64,000 bases of DNA from Cohaesibacter celericrescens (GCF_002866925.1 NZ_PKUQ01000001.1:248001-312000); one strand, 5' to 3'. Counted from the stretch's first letter, positions 46,950-56,150 are shown. A program made the numbers and translations. The notes: generated by a model not told the origin, from the sequence alone.

Positions 46950-48271
46950 CGGATCAAGCCATTCAAACTCTGGGCACGATGAAGCAAAGCACAACGCCAT
47001 CACCGATTGGCTCCAAAGATCAATCTTCTGGACAGGGGATCGGTAAAAAAGGCGATCAGCGGGGACAACATCCCTTCAAGGGCTGCGTGGAGCAACAGGA
47101 CGGAGCGACTGTCTCAAAAGAGACGAGCCTGACCGAGACCGATGAGCAAAAGACCGATTTTGACAAAGTCTTTGAAGGCATCGATGCACAGAAGTCAAAG
47201 TCTACCCAGAAGGGTGAGACTGCCACTTCTGATGCTATTGACCTCCAAAGCGACGGTTCCACGCCCGCCCAGGACAGCAAGCCTACCACGAGTGAGCAGA
47301 CCGGATCAGAATCTGCTTTCGCGCGTCTTTTGAGCGCAGTTGCACCCGAAAAAATTGCGGTAGAGACAGCTTCCTTGGCCAATGAGGGAATGCAAAAGGA
47401 ATCCTCTCCTTTGCTTCAGTCACAGAACCATGCTTCAACGCACGCTAAGGGTAGCCAGATGGCAAACGCTGCGGCAGGCCTGTTTGATGCTTATGCTGTT
47501 GACGTTCGCCCTGCATCTGCTTTCGACAAAATCGTCCCCATTGTCAAAGAGACGATTTTAACCCCGACACAAAGGGCCATGAAAGACGGTTTTTCTATTA
47601 TACGGCAAGAAACCCACTTTGCCCCGACAGCAACGTTGGAGACCAATACCATAGCTGCAACGGGAACAATCATCCAACAGGTTGGTACAGCGATCGGTAA
47701 GGAGCTGTCGCCTTCGGTTTTTGGGCAACAGGGAAGCACACCACAAACAACAGCCACCGCTCCCCGCCCTGACACCGGCAGTTTCCGCATCAATAACGGC
47801 AGTGAGGCCCTGCGGGTTCTCGATATTCAACTGCATCCTGCAGATCTGGGCAAAGTGCGCCTTTCGATCCGGCTCAATGACACATCTGTTGATGTGCGAG
47901 TGGAAGCATCAAACGCTGCGACTGCCAAGATTTTAGAAGGCAACAAACAAGCATTGGATCAACTGCTGCAAAAAGCGGGATACCGCGCCGATCACATCTC
48001 AATTGTCGCCATCGACGACAAAAGTGGCAGCCAAATCGCCCCCCCCTCGACCGCCAATTCATCTCAAAGTCAAAACTCCGCGCAGGAAGATGGTGCGAGC
48101 TTCAGCACAGGGGACCAGGCTCACTCCGGCGAAGGCGGCAATGAAGACGATGGTCAGGCAACGGGCCAATCAGACGACATCAATCTGATGTCTGATCATC
48201 CCTCTGCAAATGGATCTGATGAGGAAAGTCATGAAGCGCACAGAACGTTGTCTAGGGGCATTACTCTTTAG
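46946..48271 (+). CDS. fliK: flagellar hook-length control protein FliK (MotD)
   Basis: FliK measures hook length and triggers the FlhB switch. The 441-residue protein is disordered over its first ~270 residues. The hook-length domain follows (about 285-355; LRVLDIQLHPADLGKVRLSIRL and the GYRADHISIVAID end in general form), and then an acidic Ser-rich tail. In Sinorhizobium this gene was first named motD. The lytic transglycosylase gene starts inside its last 41 bases. Confidence 0.92.
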   Translation: MTDQAIQTLGTMKQSTTPSPIGSKDQSSGQGIGKKGDQRGQHPFKGCVEQQDGATVSKETSLTETDEQKTDFDKVFEGIDAQKSKSTQKGETATSDAIDLQSDGSTPAQDSKPTTSEQTGSESAFARLLSAVAPEKIAVETASLANEGMQKESSPLLQSQNHASTHAKGSQMANAAAGLFDAYAVDVRPASAFDKIVPIVKETILTPTQRAMKDGFSIIRQETHFAPTATLETNTIAATGTIIQQVGTAIGKELSPSVFGQQGSTPQTTATAPRPDTGSFRINNGSEALRVLDIQLHPADLGKVRLSIRLNDTSVDVRVEASNAATAKILEGNKQALDQLLQKAGYRADHISIVAIDDKSGSQIAPPSTANSSQSQNSAQEDGASFSTGDQAHSGEGGNEDDGQATGQSDDINLMSDHPSANGSDEESHEAHRTLSRGITL

Positions 48272-48809
48272 CTCAGCTGCCCTGACAAGCAGCCTAGCCT
48301 GTGCCGGACAGGCTGCCTTTGACCCTGTTTGCGAACGGGAAATGCGCGCCGCCTCCCAAGCAGAGAGCGTACCTTTGGGGATCTTGTATGCGGTCGGATT
48401 GACAGAAACCGGCCGCGGCAAAAAACTCCATCCCTATGCCCTGAATGTGGCAGGGAAATCTATATTCGCCACCTCGAAATCGGATGCCCTCAAGCATTTT
48501 CATAGTGCACAAAAGAACGGTAAAAAGCTGATAGATATCGGCTGTATGCAGATCAATCACCATTATCATGCCAAAGAATTTTCCTCGCTGGATCAGATGT
48601 TTGATCCTAAGTCCAACGTTATGTACGCCGCCAAATTCCTCAAACGGTTGAAACATCGGCAAGGCAGTTGGACGATGGCTGTGGCTCGCTATCACGCAGG
48701 CCCCAACAACAATCCTGCTCAAAAACGCTATGTCTGTGCGGTCATCGGCAATCTTGTTGCAAGCGGTTTTGGCAAATGGACCAATTCATCCCGCACATTT
48801 TGCAAGTAA
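48231..48809 (+). CDS. flagellar-locus lytic transglycosylase
   Basis: A periplasmic SLT-type lytic transglycosylase of 192 residues that likely opens peptidoglycan for the rod. It has a signal peptide (about 1-24). The presumptive catalytic glutamate is in AVGLTETGRG. CMQINHHYH, in place of the usual GLMQIN, and AVARYHAGPNN follow. The ATG at 48231 is preceded by GAGGAAAG. It complements the FlgJ-type rod protein, which lacks a muramidase domain. Same place as in the Sinorhizobium flagellar region. Confidence 0.9.
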   Translation: MKRTERCLGALLFSSAALTSSLACAGQAAFDPVCEREMRAASQAESVPLGILYAVGLTETGRGKKLHPYALNVAGKSIFATSKSDALKHFHSAQKNGKKLIDIGCMQINHHYHAKEFSSLDQMFDPKSNVMYAAKFLKRLKHRQGSWTMAVARYHAGPNNNPAQKRYVCAVIGNLVASGFGKWTNSSRTFCK

Positions 48810-48842
48810 TATTGGCGGCGTTTCCGACCGTTAACTCCCCCC

Positions 48843-48871
48843 ACCTCACCTCACCTCACCTCACCTCACCT
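48843..48871 (+). repeat. pentanucleotide tandem repeat (ACCTC)n
   Basis: Five full ACCTC units and a partial sixth in the 248-bp gap between the transglycosylase gene and flgE, within a pyrimidine-rich stretch running to about 48893. It lies about 190 bp before the flgE start and outside any reading frame I accept. Confidence 0.85.
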
Positions 48872-48938
48872 TCCCCCACCGCCCCATCTGTCCGACCAAA
48901 TCAGCTCAATCAATGGCTATAATTTTTGAGATCAGTTT

Positions 48939-48951
48939 CGCGCAAGACTGC
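48939..48951 (+). promoter_or_regulatory. flagellar motif (weaker copy) upstream of flgE
   Basis: CGCGCAAGACTGC keeps the GCGCAAG and TGC parts of the motif, 106 bp before the flgE start. Confidence 0.4.
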
Positions 48952-49057
48952 ACGTCTATCTTCTGTTTGTAATCATCTCACAGTCCGTTTTGGACTTGGT
49001 GGCGTTCTGCTCGCTGTTATCAGGAGAGTGGGCCCTACATTCGACAGGAGAGCAATC

Positions 49058-50365
49058 ATGAGCCTATACGGCGTTATGCGTTCAAGCGTTTCAGGCATGT
49101 CTGCCCAGTCCAGCAAATTAAGTGCGGTCTCAGACAATATTATCAACTCGGCAACCGTTGGATACAAACGTGTGGAGACCGAATTCAGCTCCATCACAAT
49201 GCCTTCGGGGTCAGGCACTTATAATTCGGGTGCCGTTGAAGCCCGCTCCCGTTACGCGATTTCAACAGCAGGCAACCTTGATTTCACCACCAGTGTCACG
49301 GACCTAGCGATTGAAGGCAATGGCTTCTTTGTGGTTGCTGATAGCGATGGAACACCAGCTTTGACGCGTGCAGGACGTTTTGTTGCTGATGACACCGGCG
49401 ATCTAATCAATACAGCTGGTTATTATTTACAAGGTTATGATTTGGGAACGGGCGGGGTACCCGCTGTTGTCGCCAACTCCATGGCCGGTATGACCACTGT
49501 TAATGTCGCCCAGATGCAGCTAGATGCCGACCCGACAACCGCAGGCTCAATGGGCGGAAACCTGCCATCAAATGCAACGGCAGTTTTGGCCGGCTCATGG
49601 CCAAGTGATAACGTTGCGGGCTCTGATTTTACAGCCAAAACATCAATGGTCACCTATGACAACCTAGGTAACGAAGTAACCGTCGATATTTACTTTACCA
49701 AAAAGAGTGCTTCTCCGGCCAGCTCTGTCTGGGAAGTATCCGTATTCAATCAAGCTGATGCAGATCCGGCAACCGGTGGGTTCCCCTACGCTGCGGCTCC
49801 GACAAGCCCCCTTGGCACCCCTTACACCAACCCGCTAAGCACGACAGACCTGACCTTTGACAATACCACGGGAGATATCACTGGCACCGATTTTGTGCTG
49901 TTTGACATTCCCGATGGGCAAACCGGTGTAAATTTTTCACTCTCGGAAATGACCCAGCTGGCCAAAGAGTTCGGCAGCGTGAATCCTGAAATGAACGGCA
50001 ATCCGCCGCAAGCCGTCGAAAGCATATCCATCGATAGTGATGGAACGCTTTATGCGGTTTATGAGAATGGCAACCGCGAGGCACGCTTCAAAATCCCTCT
50101 GGCGAACGTCGCCAGCCCGGACAATCTCGATCCTATGGGTGGTGAAGTGTTCCGCACCTCTAGCGACAGTGGCGATGTGGTCGTTGGCTTTGCCGGAGAA
50201 AACGGACTAGGCACGATGCGCTCCATGGCCATTGAAAACTCCAACGTCGATTTGGCAACCGAATTGACCAATATGGTGGTTGCACAGCGGTCCTTTTCAG
50301 CCAACTCCAAAGTTTTTCAGACCGGATCTGATTTGCTGACCGAAGTGGTCAACCTCTCCAGATAG
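49058..50365 (+). CDS. flgE: flagellar hook protein FlgE
   Basis: FlgE polymerises into the hook. The 435-residue protein has the N-terminal motif SSVSGMSAQSSKLSAVSDNI followed by NSATVGYKRVETEF. The central hook domains and the C-terminal NVDLATELTNMVVAQRSF follow. I chose the ATG at 49058, preceded by AGGAGAG; the frame is open to 48926 but that part covers the promoter motif. It is first in flgE-flgK-flgL-flaF-flbT-flgD-fliQ. Confidence 0.96.
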   Translation: MSLYGVMRSSVSGMSAQSSKLSAVSDNIINSATVGYKRVETEFSSITMPSGSGTYNSGAVEARSRYAISTAGNLDFTTSVTDLAIEGNGFFVVADSDGTPALTRAGRFVADDTGDLINTAGYYLQGYDLGTGGVPAVVANSMAGMTTVNVAQMQLDADPTTAGSMGGNLPSNATAVLAGSWPSDNVAGSDFTAKTSMVTYDNLGNEVTVDIYFTKKSASPASSVWEVSVFNQADADPATGGFPYAAAPTSPLGTPYTNPLSTTDLTFDNTTGDITGTDFVLFDIPDGQTGVNFSLSEMTQLAKEFGSVNPEMNGNPPQAVESISIDSDGTLYAVYENGNREARFKIPLANVASPDNLDPMGGEVFRTSSDSGDVVVGFAGENGLGTMRSMAIENSNVDLATELTNMVVAQRSFSANSKVFQTGSDLLTEVVNLSR

Positions 50366-50378
50366 CTCCGGTTAACGA

Positions 50379-50415
50379 GGCTACGCGACCCTTCCCTTTT
50401 GTCGCTCGCGTAGCC
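50379..50415 (+). repeat. perfect 10-bp hairpin in the flgE-flgK gap
   Basis: GGCTACGCGA (50379-50388) and TCGCGTAGCC (50406-50415) are perfect inverted arms with a 17-base loop. No T-run follows. It lies 13 bp after the flgE stop and 27 bp before flgK, so it may protect the abundant flgE message or cut down read-through. Confidence 0.7.
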
Positions 50416-50441
50416 GCCTTCCATTTATACAGGTTCGTGTC

Positions 50442-51929
50442 ATGAGTCTTTCAGTTGCCCTGCAGGTCGCTCAATCTGCCTTAACGACCCGTCAGCGAGA
50501 AACCGCAATTCTGTCAAAGAATATCACCAGTGCGACGGAGGAAGGATACAGTCGCAAGACAGCTCTTATCTCTTCCCTGCGCTCAGAGGATGGTCAAAGT
50601 GGTGGTGTTTATGTCAGCGCCATTGATCGAGCCACCGATAGTGCTTTGTTCAGCAATTTGATCAGCTCCACATCAGCGGGCATGACCAGTGAGATCTTTC
50701 TTGATGGCGTAACCCGCCTTTCACAAACAATTGGCGATCCCCAGGAATCCCGATCCCCTAGCGCAACCTTGGGCCGCTTTGCCAATGCTTTGCAGCAATA
50801 TAGTGCTGAGCCACAGAATACGGTTCTTGCCGGTGCTGTTTTGACGGGAGCACAGGATCTGGTCAACACACTGAACACAGCAACCAGTGCTGTACAGACC
50901 GAGAGAGAGCGGGCCGATGCCTTGATTGCAGACTCGGTCAATTCAATCAATTCCCTGCTATCCAATCTGGAAGACGTCAATAAGGAGGTGATCCGCGGCA
51001 CGCAAGCAGGCACGGACATTACGGATGCCCTCGATGAACGGGATCAAATCGTTCTGCAACTGTCCGAATTCATGGGTATCAGGACAGAGACACGTGCCAA
51101 CAACGACCTTGTGGTAACCACCGACAGCGGCGTCATGCTGTTTGAAACAACACCCCGATCGGTCAATTTTGAAGCGACCAACAGCTATGTCGCAGGAACC
51201 ACCGGCAACGCATTGATTGTAGACGGCGTCAGAGTTTCTGGTCCCGGAGCCAACATGGAGCTGAAAGAAGGCAAGATTGTCGGCCTGATGCAGATCCGTG
51301 ACGAGGTAACGGTAACCTATCAAAACCAGCTTGATGAAATAGCCCGCGGCCTGATTACTGCCTTTTCAGAATCAGATCAGGTCGGCACCAATCCGGACCG
51401 CACAGGTCTGTTCACTTACTCCGGCTCCCCTACGGTTCCCGCTTCAGGTACGTTGGTTACAGGTCTGGCAGGGTCCATTTCCATTGCCGCCTCCGTTGAC
51501 CCCGATCAAGGGGGCGATATCAATCGCCTGCGCGACGGTGGCATATCCGAACCGTTTGACAGCGATTATGTCTATAACACGGGCGGTGAAGCCGGCTATG
51601 TGACACGCCTGCAAGACCTGATCACCAATGTCGATACGCCGATGACCTTTGATCCTGCAACGCAGGTGGACACCAGCAATTCACTCACCGCTTTTGCTTC
51701 CTCTTCGGCCAGCTGGCTCGAAGGAGAACGCAAACAGGCCACCACCATCAATGAACAACACACTGTGGTTGTCACGCGGACGGCCGAATCCCTTTCCAAT
51801 ATCACGGGCGTCAATATTGATGACGAGATGCAGTCGATGCTGGAAATAGAGCGGAGTTATGCAGCGACCGCCAAACTCATCACCACGATCAATCAAATGC
51901 TTGATCAACTTCTTCAAATCGCGGGGTAA
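50442..51929 (+). CDS. flgK: hook-filament junction protein FlgK (HAP1)
   Basis: FlgK is the first hook-filament junction zone protein. The 495-residue protein has N-terminal SVALQVAQSALTTRQRETAILSKNI helices, a long coiled region (about 85-200) and the C-terminal NIDDEMQSMLEIERSYAATAKLITTINQML. flgL follows 3 bp after the stop. Confidence 0.95.
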   Translation: MSLSVALQVAQSALTTRQRETAILSKNITSATEEGYSRKTALISSLRSEDGQSGGVYVSAIDRATDSALFSNLISSTSAGMTSEIFLDGVTRLSQTIGDPQESRSPSATLGRFANALQQYSAEPQNTVLAGAVLTGAQDLVNTLNTATSAVQTERERADALIADSVNSINSLLSNLEDVNKEVIRGTQAGTDITDALDERDQIVLQLSEFMGIRTETRANNDLVVTTDSGVMLFETTPRSVNFEATNSYVAGTTGNALIVDGVRVSGPGANMELKEGKIVGLMQIRDEVTVTYQNQLDEIARGLITAFSESDQVGTNPDRTGLFTYSGSPTVPASGTLVTGLAGSISIAASVDPDQGGDINRLRDGGISEPFDSDYVYNTGGEAGYVTRLQDLITNVDTPMTFDPATQVDTSNSLTAFASSSASWLEGERKQATTINEQHTVVVTRTAESLSNITGVNIDDEMQSMLEIERSYAATAKLITTINQMLDQLLQIAG

Positions 51930-51932
51930 GTC

Positions 51933-52982
51933 ATGAAAACCGGTTTTATATCTACATTGTCCCTGACCTCCGCCTCGCGTGGCTCCATTATGGAGCAGAG
52001 TGTGGCGTTGGCCAAACTGCAAACAGAAGTTTCCTCGGGGCGAAAATATGATGTCGGCCTCGATCTCGGCATAGGAACCGGCGAAGCCATTTCCATGCGC
52101 AGCGAGTTCGAAAACCTCAACACCATTGTTGACACCAATGGGCTGGTTAAAAGCCGCTTGGATGTCACCGAGACCGGCATGCTGAATGTACGCGACAGCG
52201 CGCAAACAATGCTGGCAACACTCGTATCCAGCATTGGTAGCGAAACAGGTCGTGAAGTAACCATCGCCGAAGCAAAAAACAATCTCGAACAGCTTGTCGC
52301 GACATTGAACACCTCCTTCAGCGGCACCTATCTTTTTGCTGGAATCAATGTCGGAGAAACACCGATTACCGACTATTACGCCACGGGTTCAGCCAACAAA
52401 ACAGCAGTTGACACCACCTTTATGGCCGAGTTCGGCATGGCACAAAACAATGCAGGACTGAACAGCGTGACGGCGGCGCAAATGCAAAGCTATCTGGATG
52501 GCGCATTTGCCAATGAATTTGACAGTCCGGGCAACTGGAATGCCAATTGGTCAACAGCCACAGATCAGGAAATGGTCAACCGGATTTCAACGTCCGAAAC
52601 CATCGAGACGTCCATCAGTGCCAATATTGATCCCATGCGCAAACTTGCTATGGCCTTTACCATGGTCGCCGATCTTGGCGGTGAAAATATGACACAGAAC
52701 ACCTTTGATGTGGTGCTCAACAAGGCCGTTTCTATGCTCGGAGAGGCTATTGGTGAGCTCAACTCCAGCATAGGGCAGGTCGGCAATGCGCAGGCACGCG
52801 TGGCACGGGCATCAGACAAGTTGTCCCTGCAAACCGATCTTATCAACGAGCGCATTCTGGCGTTGGAGAATGTGAACACAACAGAAGTTTCCGTCCTGCT
52901 TTCAAACGCTGTAACCCAGCTAGAGGTGACCTATGCCGTCACCAGCCGGATGCAGGGAATGAGCTTGTTGAACTATCTTTAA
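51933..52982 (+). CDS. flgL: hook-filament junction protein FlgL (HAP3)
   Basis: FlgL is the second junction protein, of the flagellin superfamily. The 349-residue protein has flagellin-like N-terminal (LAKLQTEVSSGRKYDVGLDL) and C-terminal (LSNAVTQLEVTYAVTSRMQGM) helices around a variable centre. It follows flgK as in most flagellar loci. Confidence 0.94.
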   Translation: MKTGFISTLSLTSASRGSIMEQSVALAKLQTEVSSGRKYDVGLDLGIGTGEAISMRSEFENLNTIVDTNGLVKSRLDVTETGMLNVRDSAQTMLATLVSSIGSETGREVTIAEAKNNLEQLVATLNTSFSGTYLFAGINVGETPITDYYATGSANKTAVDTTFMAEFGMAQNNAGLNSVTAAQMQSYLDGAFANEFDSPGNWNANWSTATDQEMVNRISTSETIETSISANIDPMRKLAMAFTMVADLGGENMTQNTFDVVLNKAVSMLGEAIGELNSSIGQVGNAQARVARASDKLSLQTDLINERILALENVNTTEVSVLLSNAVTQLEVTYAVTSRMQGMSLLNYL

Positions 52983-53047
52983 ACACCCCGTTTGACCGGT
53001 GGTCCAACGGCATGTCTTTGGCTAACTCCTTTGTAGCAAGGGTCACA

Positions 53048-53398
53048 ATGTATAACACCTATTACGCGGAAAGCACGGCACTGTCGTGCGAGTTCAATCG
53101 CAACCACGAATGGTCTGCTTTGGATCAAGTGGTCACGGCATTAAAGACAGCAAAAGAGCACGGGCTTGTATCCTCTGAAGGGAAACAGGCTCTGCATAAT
53201 ACGATGATGGTCTGGAGCTTCCTGCTAGAAGACCTGAGCAACAGTGACAATGACCTGCCTGCGCAATTGCGCGCAGACCTCATTTCCATAGGCATTTTTG
53301 TCATTAAGCAAGTGGGGCGTTTGCGCGAGGCGGAAACAGCCGAGATTGACGGCCTAATCGACATCAACACAACCATAAGGGATGGATTGAACCAATGA
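53048..53398 (+). CDS. flaF: flagellin synthesis/secretion regulator FlaF
   Basis: FlaF is an alphaproteobacterial protein that, with FlbT, couples flagellin synthesis and secretion to hook completion. It is 116 residues and helical, with EWSALDQVVTALKTAKEHG and TMMVWSFLLEDLSN. I chose the ATG at 53048 with AAGGG upstream; an in-frame ATG at 53012 would add 12 residues. It overlaps flbT by 4 bases (ATGA). Confidence 0.92.
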   Translation: MYNTYYAESTALSCEFNRNHEWSALDQVVTALKTAKEHGLVSSEGKQALHNTMMVWSFLLEDLSNSDNDLPAQLRADLISIGIFVIKQVGRLREAETAEIDGLIDINTTIRDGLNQ

Positions 53399-53850
53399 AA
53401 CCGTTGCAATTGACCTTCAAATCTGGCGAGCGTTTCTATGTCAACGGCGCTGTGATCAGGTTTCCAAAGAAAACCACGGTTGAGTTGTTAAACAATGTCG
53501 AGTTTCTGCTCGAAAGCCAGATCATGCAGATCAGCGAAACAACCACTCCTCTACGCCAGCTTTATTTTGTCGCACAGATGTTGCTGACGTCCCCCAGCAA
53601 CACAGATGACGCGCATGCGACATTTATGCATTTCTCCCGCAGTCTGGCCCAGACCCTGAAGCACTATCGCCTCTGCGCTGGTGTACAGGAAGTTGTCGAC
53701 ATGGTGAATGCTGGCAGCACCTACGAAGCCATGAAAAAAATCCGTGCGCTCTACCCCCTGGAAGCCAGCATTCTGGATGGCTCCGCGCTTCACACGACGG
53801 AATCACTGGTGCAACCCCAAAAAGCAGCGGCCGCGGCCAATTATCTCTAA
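53395..53850 (+). CDS. flbT: flagellin mRNA regulator FlbT
   Basis: FlbT binds the flagellin mRNA leader in Caulobacter and promotes its decay until the hook is complete. The 151-residue protein begins MKPLQLTFKSGERFYVNGAV, with a beta-rich start, and has the RQLYFVAQMLLTSPSN segment. It is translationally coupled to flaF. The flagellin leader here may be about 100 bases or more, enough for such control. Confidence 0.94.
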   Translation: MKPLQLTFKSGERFYVNGAVIRFPKKTTVELLNNVEFLLESQIMQISETTTPLRQLYFVAQMLLTSPSNTDDAHATFMHFSRSLAQTLKHYRLCAGVQEVVDMVNAGSTYEAMKKIRALYPLEASILDGSALHTTESLVQPQKAAAAANYL

Positions 53851-53909
53851 CCCTCCGATCCGAACTGAAACATCTTCCGATCCACAGCAAATTCAGAGGA
53901 TTTCCCACA

Positions 53910-54314
53910 ATGAGCGTCTCTACCGTCACCCCGTCGAGTTCTGTTGATACGACATCGAGTTCAACCTCATCAGCCATGCAAACCCAAACCATGGATTATG
54001 ATTCATTTCTGCAATTAATGGTGACGCAAATGAAGAATCAGGATCCAACGGAACCAACCGACATGGGCGAGCAGATGGGGCAACTCGCGTCTTTCTCCAA
54101 CGTCGAGCAAAATATTCAGACCAATAATAAGCTGGATGCGGTGCTTTCCCAACTTTACGTCAATCAGTCGGCGAGCCTGATTGGTAAAACAATCACCACC
54201 ACCAATAATATTTCGGGACAAATCGAATCCGTCGGCATTTATTCCGATGGTGTTGTGGCAAAGCTGCAAGATGGTACAGACGTTCTTATAGGTCCCGGAG
54301 TGACAATCTCCTGA
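53910..54314 (+). CDS. flgD: hook cap scaffold FlgD (short form)
   Basis: FlgD caps the growing hook. The 134-residue protein has the N-terminal secretion and cap motif (YDSFLQLMVTQMKNQDPTEPTD; FSNVEQNIQTNNKL) and a C-terminal Tudor-like piece (GQIESVGIYSDGVVAKLQDG), but lacks the Ig-like domain of enteric FlgD. This short form is usual in rhizobia. Its last base overlaps the fliQ start. Confidence 0.94.
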   Translation: MSVSTVTPSSSVDTTSSSTSSAMQTQTMDYDSFLQLMVTQMKNQDPTEPTDMGEQMGQLASFSNVEQNIQTNNKLDAVLSQLYVNQSASLIGKTITTTNNISGQIESVGIYSDGVVAKLQDGTDVLIGPGVTIS

Positions 54315-54580
54315 TGAATGAAATGGACGCACTCGATTTGGTTCGAGCAGCATTCTGGACGATCATAGTCAGCTCTGGCCCTGCGGTTGGCGCAGCCATG
54401 GTCGTCGGCGTTGCGATTGCCCTGTTCCAAGCACTGACTCAGGTTCAGGAAATGACGCTGACCTTTATTCCCAAGATCCTCGTGATTTTTTTAACACTGA
54501 TCGCCAGTGGTACCTTTATCGGTTCCCAAATTGCCAGCTTCACCGAGGTGGTTTATGACCGGATCGAACACGGCTTTTGA
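54314..54580 (+). CDS. fliQ: flagellar export gate protein FliQ
   Basis: FliQ is the small gate subunit. The 88-residue protein has two membrane helices (about 15-38 and 52-72) with SGPAVGAAMVVGVAIALFQALTQVQEMTLTF in general form. It is last in the flgE operon. No convincing terminator is visible in the 85 bp to the convergent thyA. Confidence 0.95.
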   Translation: MNEMDALDLVRAAFWTIIVSSGPAVGAAMVVGVAIALFQALTQVQEMTLTFIPKILVIFLTLIASGTFIGSQIASFTEVVYDRIEHGF

Positions 54581-54665
54581 TAGGATACCAAGATTGTTGG
54601 ATCGTCGTAAGCAGCACCCGCTAGATCCTCAGGATGCAGCAACAAAGTCCGTCATGCCACATACC

Positions 54666-55499
54666 CTATACCGCAATAGGTGCACGGATATGGGGATGCG
54701 GATCATATCCAACAATCTCGAAATCATCAAAACCATACTCGAAAATCGAGTCGGGTCGGCGCTTGATTTTCAATTGCGGCAATGAGCGCACCTCGCGTGT
54801 GAGCTGCATTTTCACTTGTTCAAAATGATTGGAATAGATGTGGGCATCACCGATGCTAATAACAATCTCACCAACATCCAAGTCACATTGCTGAGCCAGC
54901 ATATGGGTAAGCAACCCAAGGCTGGCAGTGTTATACGGATTGCCCAAAAACAAATCGTTGCTTCGAATATAAAGGGATGCACTTAACCGCCCACCGCCCA
55001 CATAAAACTGATAGAAAGCGTGGCAAGGCGGAAGCGCCATTCTACCGGCTGCAGCATTTTCCTGCGGCGTCATTGTTTCATCGGGCAGAGCAGAAACATT
55101 CCAGCCGCTAATGATATGACGGCGTGAGTTCGGATTGTTTTTCAAACCATCCATAAGCGCTTGCACTTGATCATAGGATTTACCATCAGGTCCCTGCCAA
55201 GCACGCCATTGCGCTCCATAAACGGGACCCAATTCTCCATCTTCAAGAGCCCATTCATCCCAAATGCTGACACCATTCTCTTTGAGAAACTTGGTATTGG
55301 TATCGCCACGCAAGAACCACAACAACTCGATAGCAATCGATTTAAAATGGAGCTTTTTGGTCGTCAACAGCGGAAACCCCTCGGTCAGATCATACCGAAC
55401 CTGCCGCCCGAACACCGAACGCGTCCCTGTCCCAGTACGGTCGCCTTTATCAACTCCGCTTTCCATCACGTCTGAAAGCAAGTCTAAATAAGTCTTCAT
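54666..55499 (-). CDS. thyA: thymidylate synthase
   Basis: ThyA methylates dUMP to dTMP using methylene-tetrahydrofolate. The 277-residue protein has the catalytic Cys159 in [13 protein letters not shown], the phosphate-binding [10 protein letters not shown], and [11 protein letters not shown] with the C-terminal IRAPIAV. It is slightly longer than the 264-residue enteric enzyme because of a short insert near residues 140-152. Convergent to fliQ. Confidence 0.97.
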   Translation of the reverse strand: MKTYLDLLSDVMESGVDKGDRTGTGTRSVFGRQVRYDLTEGFPLLTTKKLHFKSIAIELLWFLRGDTNTKFLKENGVSIWDEWALEDGELGPVYGAQWRAWQGPDGKSYDQVQALMDGLKNNPNSRRHIISGWNVSALPDETMTPQENAAAGRMALPPCHAFYQFYVGGGRLSASLYIRSNDLFLGNPYNTASLGLLTHMLAQQCDLDVGEIVISIGDAHIYSNHFEQVKMQLTREVRSLPQLKIKRRPDSIFEYGFDDFEIVGYDPHPHIRAPIAV

Positions 55500-55824
55500 T
55501 GAGCGCCCCTGACTCTACCTAAATAAATTGGCAGAGAGTATGTGTAATTTGAACCGTTTTCATAGAAACATTCTACGAATGAATTGTTTACGCTGCCAAT
55601 ACGGCTCGACCAGTTCTGCAAAATGCCAAACACAGATCCAGTAGCGGTGCAGTCTCCATTGACTGCCTCATAATCAGGCTATATTGCAACAAATCCGGAT
55701 ATCCTTGCGTCTATGCCCCAACCGTCATGCCATATTTTGTGTTCTGATAGCTGATTCTGCAATCCATTCACAGCGCGGCATAATTCCGTGCCTTCGCTAT
55801 CATTCCCTCTTTTAATCCCACCGA
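55500..55824. other. intergenic region thyA-ssrA
   Basis: About 325 bases without a recognisable gene. It must carry the thyA promoter (minus) and the ssrA promoter (plus). I could not fix their boxes. Confidence 0.5.
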
Positions 55825-56150
55825 CTAGTCCCTATATTCAATTTGTCACTTCGGTGACTATGGCAATAAATGGCCTTTGTAATAAGCCTATCGGACCCGG
55901 GGGCGGTACCCGGCGCCTCCACCACAAGCACCGTTGCGAATGCAACGTCAGAAAGCGGTGTTTTTGCTGGGGGCGAAATAGGATCGACGAGGGTGTAAAG
56001 ATCGTGTTTTTGCTCGGCATTGTACCGCCGTTATCGGGCTATATTTTAGTTGCAAATGACAACTATGCAGGCTCACGTCTCGCTGCTGCTTAAGCAGTGC
56101 GACAAGCCACTTAAGCCCTAACCGGTTTGCTCGGTTAGGCGGGGTTCGGA
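55825..56150 (+). ncRNA. ssrA: tmRNA, circularly permuted two-piece form
   Basis: The acceptor piece comes first. It has a GTCAC-TTCG-GTGAC hairpin (55845-55858) and a TpsiC-like arm, and ends ...CGCCTCCACCA at about 55924. After a spacer of about 45 bases the coding piece starts with GGGGGCGAAATAGGATCGAC (55969). GGGGGCG pairs with CGCCTCC of the acceptor piece to form the acceptor stem. The tag is read from GCA at 56052 to TAA at 56093: ANDNYAGSRLAAA. A CCTAACCG...CGGTTAGG stem (56115-56137) follows. This order is the permuted gene known from alphaproteobacteria. Outer ends are approximate. Confidence 0.93.

Noticed and set aside
55788..56093. 101-codon reading frame ending ANDNYAGSRLAAA
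   Set aside because: This is the tmRNA gene; only the last 13 codons are translated, as the degradation tag.
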